Assembly: GCA_902651635.1 (NCBI GenBank)
Contig: CACRSC010000009.1
Location: 235,348-268,612 of the forward strand
Origin: Mastigamoeba balamuthi
Taxonomy: Eukaryota > Evosea > Mastigamoebida > Mastigamoebidae
Length of the DNA: 33,265 nucleotides
Direction of reading: 5' to 3'
Within the stretch, counting starts at the first letter, position 1. Every line of letters begins with the position of its first letter. This document shows, in pieces, positions 8,624 through 17,674 of this stretch. The notes under the pieces were generated by a model. The model saw only the letters and a list, made by a program, of their open reading frames with translations, ran no database searches and had not been told where the DNA came from. The translations under genes were made by a program, and so were the position numbers.

Positions 8624-10234
8624 ATGGGAGCGTCGCAGTCTGCACTCGATCCCCTGGTCAACGTCCCCACGCGCGGCGCCGTGGTCAGCGTGCGGTGCCG
8701 CGGGCTCGGGGACCTGGGGTCGCTGAGCCTCAGCGTCGAGTCGGGCCTGACCAGCCCCGACTGCCCCCCACCGCACGTCGTCGAGCGCTCCTCCTCCAAG
8801 CTCTCCGTCTCCATACCCCCGGGCTCGGGCACCGCCGTCCTGCACGTCAGACGCGCCGGAACCGACGGCGAGGTCTCGACGCAGATCGTCTACGCGGTGC
8901 CGACTCTGACGCGCATCTCGCCCGCCGTGCTGCCGACCAGGGGAGGCCGCGTGGTCCTCGAGGGCGAGAACCTCGGCCCCAGGTGGTCCAGGGCCGCCGC
9001 CATCATGGGCGACCTCCAGAGCGCCGACTCCGAGAACGTGCGGGCGCCCGGGCTCGAGGGCCCCGTGGGCGACCAGATGGTCGAGCTGCGCATGCACTGC
9101 GGCTGCGTCCGCGTCGCCAGGTACCTCGCGGACCACCAGAGCGTCGAGTTCGACGCGCCAGAGGGCGTCGGGGCCAAGCAGGTCGTCGTCTGCGTTGGCG
9201 ACGAGCGCACTAACCCCGTCGTGCTCCGGTACAAAGGTCCGCGGACACGCGTGTTCCCCCTGGGGTGGGGGCTCCTATTATTAGTCCCCCCTTTTCCTGC
9301 TCTTCCCTGACCCATCCGGTCCCTCCGGGGATCGTCGCGGCCCCCTCGCTCACCCATGCCACCCACGTCGCCCACCCACGTGGACAACCCGATCCCGCTG
9401 ACCGTTTCGCGCTCGGTTCTCTCGTCGCAGAACCGGAAATATTCGACGTGACCCCGTTCCTTCTGCCGACGTCCGGGGCGCAGCTGTGCATCCGGGGTGA
9501 CAACTTCGGTCCCGAGGGCACGCCCGTCTACGCCAGGCTCGGCGGGCGCGAGTGCCGCAGCTCGATGGTGACCATACAGCACACCGAGATCACGTGCTTC
9601 GCGCCTGCCGGCCACGGCACCTGCTCGACTCTGGAGCTCTATGTCGGCGGACAGACCTGCACGTTCCCCGTGGCCTATCTCCGTGCGTGCCCTCCACTGG
9701 CTCCTCCCCTCGCTCGTTGTTCTTGGAGGCCCCCAATGACACTCTCCTCTCCCTCGTCCCGCAGCCCCGCGAGTGCTGTCGGTGTCGGGGGACGACCCGT
9801 CGTGGGTGACTCTGTTCGGGGAGAACTTCTCTGACTCGCAGGGCAGCATCACGGTCATCGTGGACAGGATCGCCACCAGCTGCAGGCTCGACTTCCCGCA
9901 CGCCACGGTCTCTGCCAAGGTGCCCGTGGGCGATCCTAGTACGTTAAGGTTCGTCGAGCTCTTTGTCAGCGGGCAAAGCTCCGACACCTTTGCAATCCAG
10001 TTCAAAGGTACGAAACTGGAAACCCTCATTATCTGAAAGCCCGTTGGAAAACGAGATCTGACGCCAGACACAGAGGGCGAAGGCTGGTCAATGGCGAGGA
10101 ATAGCCCAAAGCCGTCTGGCATCGCAAGGGCACACCTTCCTGTGGACCTGGGGTTCAACACGCCGGTGCTGGCCCAGGCAGCGTCAACACTGCGGACATT
10201 GCTCTTCTCTGACGAGTTCTCTCTTCATTCCTGA
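8624..10234 (+). CDS. Three-domain IPT/TIG protein, possibly N-myristoylated
   Basis: Exons 8624-9236, 9431-9682, 9765-10007 and 10074-10234 join in frame to 422 aa. All introns are GT-AG (194, 82 and 66 nt) and all are in phase 1. Three immunoglobulin-like TIG modules can be seen by their recurring opening 'P.i..I.P..lPt.GG..v.l.G.NfGp': near PTLTRISPAVLPTRGGRVVL, EIFDVTPFLLPTSGAQLCI, and RVLSVSGDDPSWVTLFGENF. There is no signal peptide or membrane segment. The N-terminus MGASQS fits the N-myristoylation pattern (Gly2, Ser6), which would place it on the cytosolic face of membranes. The last exon (tail ending SDEFSLHS) has no recognised domain. No DNA-binding partner domain is present, so this is not an obvious transcription factor. 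Its function is unknown. Confidence 0.75.
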
Positions 10235-11000
10235 TTCCCGATGTGGAAGCACCTGCAGCGATTCAACACAAATCGCTCCAGAAGAGAGAGATTAATGCCT
10301 GTGTAATGCCAGTTCCAAGTAACAAAGAGATATCTGGCTTAGATTCGCAGTGCACAGACATTTCTATCCTAGGAGCTAGTGACCACTCACTCATTCTGGC
10401 ATGGGCGGGAGCAGGGGAGTGGGAACCAGTTGTCGCTGGCTGGCGACCCCGGGCGTGCTGCCGGGGGCCAACCCGCGGATCATGCCGCTCGCAGAGCCAT
10501 GCGCCGGCCTCGCGGGCGCGCGCAGGAACCTGTCGTTGATAGCACGACCTCCCCGTCAGTGGAGCGTGAATCCTGGCAGGAGACAGGGGAAAAAGCGGCT
10601 CTCACACCCGATAGATATAAACATCAAAACACTTCAATTCTATTGAACACTTCAATTGCTTTTGACTCACTGAGGAACGAAGAACAGTCATCCGCCTGCC
10701 ACTTCACTCTTGCCGTCTTGTGCGTTATCAACGCCGGTAGATGTGCTCCAGAGGTCTTCGGCTGAGCACTGCCTGGCCATGGCCGAGAGAATGGCGCTTG
10801 GTACAGCTGCCGCCCATCTTCCCCTCCCCACCAGGCACAAGACAGATCAGCAGAGTAATTGAGAGAACCCGGGCGATTCCCGATGGTCAACACAGCGCCA
10901 CCGCCTGCAGATTTGGTCGGGGGATGCCTGTGTGGATGGCGTATCTCCCTGATATTTCTCTCACGCGCCCGGTGCGGACGTGAACGTGAACCGCATCCCG

Positions 11001-11030
<30 letters not shown>
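10235..11030. other. Intergenic region before VPS8
   Basis: I find no convincing gene here. The middle (10600-10680) is AT-rich, with two near copies of ACACTTCAATT. The last 27 bases before the VPS8 ATG are an AGC trinucleotide tract (about 11005-11030), probably in the 5' untranslated region. Confidence 0.5.
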
Positions 11031-11031
<1 letters not shown>

Positions 11032-14000
11032 TGGACGCGCCGTCGTCGTCCGAGGCGGACGACGCGCGCCGCCTGCGCGAGATCCTTGCGCAGCGCGACG
11101 ACGACTACGACGACGAGCACCTGAGCTTCGACTACGCCGCCTCCTCCCTGGCCCACCTGCTCGACTCCCCCGACCCCCTCGACCTCGACAGCCCCTCCAC
11201 CGCCTCTGCCCCCGCCCCCGCCTCCTCCTCGGACCCCGGGGCCGCTGTGCTGGCGGCGCCTGCGCACGTGTGCTGCGTGGCGCTGTGCGACGCGCCGTGC
11301 GTGAGCGCGCAGCTGCGGGGCGACAGCGCTGCGCGGGAGGCGGGGCTGCCGACGGCGCTCTGCTGCGCGCCGGGCACGTGCGCGGCGGGGGACGTCTGCG
11401 TGGGGACGTCGCGCGGGCTGGTGCTGGCGTTCTCGGACGCCCTGGGCGCGGGGTCGCTGCGCGCCGTGCTGGGCGGCAGTGCGACGGCCGACAGCGGCGC
11501 CGTGACGTCGCTCGACGCGCCAGAGGGCGGCGGGGGCCGCGCCCGCGAGCGCTGGGTGCTGGCGGGGTACCAGAGCGGCGACGTCGTGCTGTGGGACAGC
11601 GCCACTGGGCGCCCTGCGCGCGCGCTGCGTGCGGCCCACGCGGGCGCCGTCGTCCACGCGCGCTGGATGGGCGACGGGCGGGCCCTGACGTGCGACGCCC
11701 TGGGCAACCTCTTCGTCCACGCCTTCTCCGCGGGCTTCGCGGGCCTCGCGGCGGCCGTGGGCGGCGGCAGCGCGACGGAGACGCGCGAGCGGCTGCTCGA
11801 CGGCGCGCAGACGGGGCCCGTGCTGGCCCTGGAGCCGCTGCTGCCCGGCAGCGCGCCCTGGCACGGCGACCGCTTCTGCCTCGTGGCGCTGGCCACGTCG
11901 CACCGCGCCTACATCGCCGGCGTGGGCTCGGCGGCGCCGCTCGTCATGGCCCAGCAGCCGCGCATGTCGCGCGGGCGCTCCGAGGGCGACGCGGCGCTGC
12001 CGCCGTGCCTGGCGTGGCGCAGGGCCTCGGGCGGGGGCCCCGCCGGGCGCCTGGACCCCGTGCTGGCCGTCAGCTGGGGCCGGCGCGTGCAGGTCGTGCT
12101 CGTCAGCGCGCCGCCCGACGCCGAGGTCGCCGCCGACATCGACGCCGTCGTCGTCGCCGAGTGCGACCTCGGCGAGGGCGAGCGCGCCGTGGCCCTCTCG
12201 TGGCTCGCGCCGCACACGCTCGCCGCCGTCACGGCCCGTGGGCAGATCCGCGCGCTCGACCCCTTCGCGGGCGCCGCGGGCCCGCGCTCGCTGGACGTCT
12301 CCGCGCCCGTGCCGGCCAAGCACGTGGAGCTCGTCTACCACACGCGTCTGGCCAGCGCCGTCACGGGCCACGCGCTTCAGTACTTCTCGCACTGCGTGCG
12401 GCGCAGGAGGGCGCGCGTGTTCCTGCTGGGCCTGCAGGGCCTCTACGCCGCGCAGCTGCTGCCCTGGGACGCCTCGCTGCAGGCGCTCGCCGACCAGGGC
12501 CGCTGGACCGACGCCCTCGCGCTGGCGCTCGCGTTCCACGCGGGCCGCGCGCCCGTCGCGCCCGGGATGCCGCACGACGCCGGCGAGGCCGCCGTGGCGA
12601 CGACGGTCGCCCTCGAGGACCTCCTGCGCAAGTACGTCGTCGTCGGCGCCGCGCAGTCGATCGAGCGCGCGGTCGCCCCGGGCGCGCCGCCGACGCCGCA
12701 GGAGCTCGAGGTCTGCGCCATCACGCTGCACTGCTGCCTGCAGCTCGGCAGCCTCGCCGTCGCCTTCGAGGACCTCTGGCCCGCGCTCTCGCGCTGCGGC
12801 CGCGCGGGGGCCCTCTACGAGGCGCTCGAGCCGCACGTCGCCAGCGGCCGCATCGCGGCGCTGCAGCGGCGCTCGCCGGGCCCCGTGATCCCGACGCCGG
12901 CGCTGCTGGCGCTCGTCGAGTACTTTGCGGGGCCCGCGGGCCGCCCCGAGGCCGCCGAGGGCTTCATCGCGCGGCTGCTGCCCACGGCCATCGACGCGGC
13001 GGCCGTGCAGCCGCTCTTATCGCTGGCGCGGTCGCGGCAGCTGCGGCAGGCGGTCGTCATGCTCTACAACAAGCGCCTCGACGAGTACGTGGCGCCGCTC
13101 GAGGAGCTCGCGAAGGAGCTCGTCGGCGAGGTCGACGACGCGCCGGGCGCCTCGCTCAAGCCGTGGTCGCTGCCCGAGGACAGGCGCCCCGTGGCGCTGC
13201 TGCTGCTGCGCTACGTGCGCGCGTGCCTGTCGGGAAAGGTCTTCGACACGTCGCCGGCGCCCACGCAGCGCCTGAGCCCCGCGGGCCGCGTGCTCTCTGT
13301 GCGCGCCGTCGTCGCCTCGCACCTGTTCACGATGAACGTCGCCGGGGACAAGCGCGAGTACCCGAGGCTCTTCTACCTGCTGAGCTCCGACGTCGCCGGG
13401 GCGCTCGAGGCCCTCGCGCCGCTGGTGACCGAGCCGTTGGGCACGACGCAGGCCGAGGTCGCCCAGCTGGCCACCAAGTACGGCGTGCCCCCCACGCCCA
13501 CCTCGCTCGCCGAGGTGCTGGCGTGGGTCACCCTGGACCCCAACCCCCGCGCCGGCTCCTCCTGGAGGTTCTCTGTGCGTCGCGCGCCTTTCCCTCCCTC
13601 CCTCCCCCTCGCGTCTCTGACGACGCGGCGCAGAACGAGCAGCAGGGGACGCTGCTGCACTTCCTGGGCAGGCACTTCAGCGCGGGCATCCTGAGGCTGT
13701 CGGCGGCGGTCATCGACAGGTCGGCGCTGTTCCTGGTGTCGAAGGAGGCCGAGGCGCTGTTCCCCGACCGCGAGGAGCTGCTGCACAGCGTCGTCGAGCG
13801 CGCGCTGGAGCAGGGCCTGGGGGACCCCAAGCGGTTCCTCATCATGGCCGAGTCCTCGGAGATGCACTCGGTCTCTGAGTGGCTGCACCTGCGCGACAGG
13901 GCGTTCGCCAAGGCCATCGCGTCGCGGCTCAAGAGCTCGCGGGCGCGCGGCGGCGTGTTCGACCTCGTCGCGGGGTTCATGGCCGCCGGCTCGGGCCTCA

Positions 14001-15567
14001 CCGACGCCGAGAGGGAGCAGGTCAAGGCCTGCGCCATCGCCTCGCTGCCGCAGCTCGTCTCGGTCGACAGCGGCGCCACCGTGCGGCTCATCAACGACTG
14101 CCTGGCGATGGAGCACAGCGCCGTCGTCGCGCAGCTCGCGGCGTTCCCGCAGCTGCAGCACAGGTACCTCTCGGGCGTGTTCCGGCGCGGCGGCAGGGGC
14201 GCGGACAGCGCGCCGCTCTCGCCGGCGAGCCACCACCGCAGGGAGTCGCAGCAGGTGCCGTCGGAGCTGTACGAGCTCTACGTGTCGCTCTCGTGCCAGC
14301 TGGCGCCCGAGACGGTCGTGCCGTTCCTGGCGTCGGTCGAGGACCTGCCCATCGACGTCTGCCTGCAGGCGTGCCAGCGGCACAAGCACGCCGACGGCGT
14401 CGTGCTGCTGCTCGAGCGCGCGGGCGACGTGCAGGCGGCGCTCGACGTGCTGCTCGACGACCTGCGCAAGCGCCTGAGCGACCTCAAGCTGGCGCTGCAC
14501 CACGGCGGCGCGCAGCCCGGCGTCGTCGAGCCGCTCGAGAAGGCCACGCGCGCGGCCGTCTCGCTGTGCGAGCGCAACTCGAACAAGCTGCAGGACGAGG
14601 AGCAGCAGGCGCTCTGGTTCAGCCTGCTCGACGTCGTCGTGCTCCCCTTGCGCGCTGCCAAGCAGGGCGGCTGGCGCGGTGCGTCCGCCACCAACGCGGC
14701 GCCCGCGTCTTCGCCGACGCAGAGCAGCGACCTCGCGTCCAAGGCCCTTGAGAGCACCAGCGGCGGGGCGTCGCAGCCGCAGTCGCAGCAGTCGCAGGGG
14801 GAGTTCGCCAGCGTGCTGTCGCGGCTGACGCAGACTGTGCTCGACAGCATGGCGTCGAGCGTGCCGCTGCCGTCGATCATCAGCAAGGTGCTGCGGGACC
14901 ACGGCGGCGATGAGTTCGGGCAGTTCCGCAGCGTCGTGCTCGGCATGCTCGAGGCGCACACGTACGAGCGCGGGCTGCTTGTGACGGTGAACAAGCTGCT
15001 GGCCAAGGACGCCTTCCACGCGACAGAGGCCCGCCTGAGGCTCGGCCAGCGCGCGTTCCCGACGGGCGACAGGCGCTGCAGCGCGTGCCGCGCGCCCCTG
15101 CAGGTCGCGTCCTCTATCATCGTGTTCAACTGCGGGCACGCGCTGCACGAGTCCTGCTGCCCCCCGGGCCCCCGCGCTGCCTCGTGTGCACGGGGAGCAG
15201 CAGCGCGCGGGCGCCGTCGCCCTCCAACAGGAGGGCCCGCTCGTCCGCGACCCACACGCCGCCTCCGCTTTCGCGCTCGCCACAGCAGGCGGGGAGGAGA
15301 GGGCCCGCCGAGGAGCACCAGCCGGAGGAGTCGGCCGCGCCGTACATGGGAAGGCTCGACCGCTACCGCCAGTACATCACGCGCGAGCGCCCGGGGATGG
15401 ACTTCCTCCGCAAGCTCGAGACGATGGACATCCCCAGGCCGCCGTCGGCCGCCCGGAGGGTCTCCCAGCAGGCTCAGAGGCGCGAGCGCGGGTCGCCGCT
15501 GCTCGGGGGACTGGCTCTGCCGCGCCAGTTCATTTCCGCGTTCACCAGCCACCCCGAGGACGACTGA
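11031..15567 (+). CDS. VPS8: VPS8, CORVET endosomal tethering subunit (1-nt frame break in RING)
   Basis: VPS8 is the Vps21/Rab5-binding subunit of CORVET, acting on early endosomes. Exons are 11031-13574 and 13634-15567; the intron is 59 nt. The upstream in-frame GTG codons lie in an AGC tract, so ATG 11031 is preferred. The N-terminal half is a WD40-like propeller with the VPS8 signature VCVGTSRGLVLAFSD followed by VLAGYQSGDVVLWDSATG. A long alpha-solenoid follows. A C-terminal RING-H2 begins with CSACRAPL and FNCGHALHESC at about residue 1330. The last zinc pair (RCLVC) is in a different frame: one base is missing in a C/G homopolymer run at about 15158-15171. Restoring frame gives about 1492 aa ending at TGA 15565-15567. 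Without it the frame continues to 15769 with no RING end. Confidence 0.85.
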
Positions 15568-15681
15568 CGTGCCGTTCTACGGGGGAGGCTCACACTACAC
15601 GCACACGCGAGCTCTAACAGGTGGGCTCCTTTGTGCCAAACAGAGCAGACAATTGCCAATGGATGAACAGCTGTGCTGGAA

Positions 15682-16548
15682 TCAGCTAGACAGTTCGGAA
15701 TTCAGCTGGTCGACCGTGAGCGGAGGTGCGAAGTCCACAGGCGACTCGAGGCAAGTGTTGACGACGTGATTGAGCTTGCCCAGCCTCATCGACGTGTGTC
15801 GGATGAAGTCGGTGTCCTGGCTGGCCAGGAAGAACCTCAGTGGCGTTCCGGAGCCTGGCAGTCTGGTCTGCTGTGCGCGGAGCAGCACCTCCACCAGGAC
15901 CGACTCGATGAGGGTGCAAAAGTTGCCGAAGTCGCCATCGAATGCTGGCTTGAACTTCTCTTCGAACTCCCTGGTCGTCGGCGGCCACGCCCTCTGCGCA
16001 TATACCGGGTGTCAGCACCGCGGTGTGGCCGACTCGTGCATACCCCGAGCGTGGCGCTGACGTCACCAGCGTAAGCCGCGATGTACGCCCGGTTGAACAG
16101 CTCCGAGCGCCGTGACAGGTTCGGTGTGACCGGGAAGTAGGAGAAGCCCATCCGCATCGCGAGCGTGTAGGCCTGCTCGCCGTCAGCTGGTGCTTCACAG
16201 TGGGCGTTATGCCATAGACTACTCCGGGGGGCCTCGCGAGGCACTGCTCCTGGTGTAGCACGACGTTGGTGTCCACCATCACTACAACCAGTTCATTCAC
16301 CAAGTGAGAGGTGATTCGGTTTTCAGCTGGCCTTTCGCACCATTTGTGCCCTCGGGAACCCAGAGCGAGGTGTGAGGAACGAAGGATGGCCTGTGGACCG
16401 AGACAAACTCCGTCATCATCACACTCCAGCCGGGCAGAGGGTCTGGCACCGATTGGCCTGCCTTAATGGCGCCAATTGGAGACCCCGTCTCACAGCACAG
16501 CCGCGAAGACAAGGCAGCCTCCAGTTCCCCAGAGATGGTGTCAGTCAT
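15682..16548 (-). CDS. Unrecognised four-exon protein
   Basis: I reconstruct exons 16548-16423, 16390-16223, 16172-16044 and 15993-15682, all joined in phase 0. They are separated by introns of 32, 50 and 50 nt with GT...CAG ends and, for the two longer ones, a CTGAC branch-like motif. The product is 244 aa. It begins MTDTISGELEAALSS and ends with the TVDQLNSELSS tail. Protein-like stretches include HLVNELVVVMVDTNVVLHQE, AMRMGFSYFPVTPNLSRR and FGNFCTLIESVLVEVLLRAQ. I recognise no domain. More 5' sequence may exist: on the minus strand 16776-16681 reads MAKFTWFTISPTEP... then a stop, and an open segment (HVGLYEHLYSPSQFVLLRED) lies near 16570-16640, but I could not join these cleanly. The gene is convergent with VPS8 and divergent from PPP1R11. 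Confidence 0.55.
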
Positions 16549-16898
16549 CGAGCCTGCATGTTGTCCTCTCTGAGGAGGACGAACTGCGATGGCGAGTAGA
16601 GGTGCTCGTAGAGGCCTACGTGGAGGAGTTGGAGAGTTGTATGATGAAGGCCGTCGCACCACTGAAGAACGACATCTCCTTCAGGTCATGGCCGTGGCCT
16701 GTGTGTAGAGCATGAACCTGACGGGGCGGAAGCCGGGCTCGGTTGGGGAGATCGTGAACCAGGTAAACTTTGCCATGTGGAGCAGATTCAACTGACATGG
16801 AAAATCTAAATCAAGACCTTAGATATCTTGGGATTCCAGACGTCAGAATCCCCAAACGAGGATATTTCAGATTTATCATCCACTTTTGGGCTGTGCAA
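16549..16898. other. Unresolved coding-like remnants and PPP1R11 upstream region
   Basis: On the minus strand, 16681-16776 encodes a protein-like peptide (MAKFTWFTISPTEPGFRPVR...) that hits a stop, and other frames continue with coding-like sequence to about 16570. This may be the true 5' part of the neighbouring minus-strand gene, joined by an intron I could not define, or a decayed exon. The last 100 bases before 16899 are AT-richer and are the likely promoter of PPP1R11. Confidence 0.35.
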
Positions 16899-17469
16899 AT
16901 GAGCGCGACGGCGACAGAGACGCAGACGCTGTCCGAGACCGACGCGCCGCGCGTCGTGAGGTTCACGATCAAGCCGCGCAGGAGCGTCAGGTGGGACGCC
17001 ACCGTCGTCGACAACGAGCACCTCCACCGCAAGAGCTCCAAAGGCCCGACCCCTTCCCCCTCAGTCCTTGGTCTTCCACAGATCCCCCACCTCCACCGAC
17101 CGACGGCGTTGCTTTCTGTGCCATCGGCGCGGACCCCTTGCCGTCCCGAGATGGATTCCCAGCCCAAATATCTGTGACGTCAACGCAGGCGTTTCCTGAT
17201 ACCCTGTCCTCGCATAATCATTATTGCCTCGCATTCCCGCAGGCGGCCTCCACTGACGCTCCCCCCGCTGTCGCACAGTGTGCTGCATCTACAGGAAGCC
17301 CCACAACCCTCTGCAGGACGAGAGCAGCAGCGACAGCTCGTGCAGCGAGGACGAGGACAAGAACGGCTACGAGAGGCAGCCCCACATGCACTGCCACCAC
17401 CACCACCGCTGCCCCGCTGCCCCGGACGCCAAGTACGGGCCCCCACGCCCGCTGACGCATGGTCTCTGA
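16899..17469 (+). CDS. PPP1R11: Protein phosphatase 1 inhibitor-3 (PPP1R11 / YPI1)
   Basis: This is a small regulator that binds the catalytic subunit of protein phosphatase 1. Exons 16899-17043 and 17279-17469 give 111 aa (human 126). The core KPRRSVRWDATVVDNEHLHR carries the PP1-docking RVxF-type site (SVRW) and the family hallmark VDNEH. This is followed by RKSSK, then CCIYRKPHNPL after the intron, then an acidic Ser/Asp/Glu stretch and a His-rich HCHHHHRC segment, as in the animal protein. The start MSATATETQTLSETD gives the usual Thr/Glu-rich lead. The 235-nt intron appears to begin with GC (AAAG|GCCCGA) and end CGCACAG. The nearest GT donors would insert extra residues into the conserved SSK-CCIY junction, so the exact donor is uncertain. 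Confidence 0.88.
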
Positions 17470-17674
17470 CACGCATCGCCCTGCGTCCTTGCAGCCCCGG
17501 TGGGGTCTCTGGTATCGCTCAGTGAGGCAGCAGGCCCTCTGACGGGAGAGAGCTCCCCCAGGCCTCTCTGTGCTGACAGGACGCCCAGTGCACACCAAAA
17601 ATGACGGCATATTTATCCCCCCCAGCACACTGGGAGACCCGCTCGGCCCGGCAGGCGCTGGTCCTACAACAACA

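Noticed and set aside
11005-11030. AGC/CAG tract as a coding polyserine N-terminus of VPS8
   Set aside because: The first in-frame ATG comes after the tract; only GTG codons precede it, so it is more likely untranslated.
10859-13574. Very long plus-strand frame (from 10859) over the first VPS8 exon, rich in Arg/Ala/Gly
   Set aside because: It overlaps the VPS8 WD40 exon in another frame; the high GC of codon third positions keeps shadow frames open. Only its part after 13634 is real.
10887-15283. Long minus-strand frames opposite VPS8
   Set aside because: They are antisense shadows rich in Arg/Ala/Gln/Leu without domains; the sense strand encodes recognisable VPS8.
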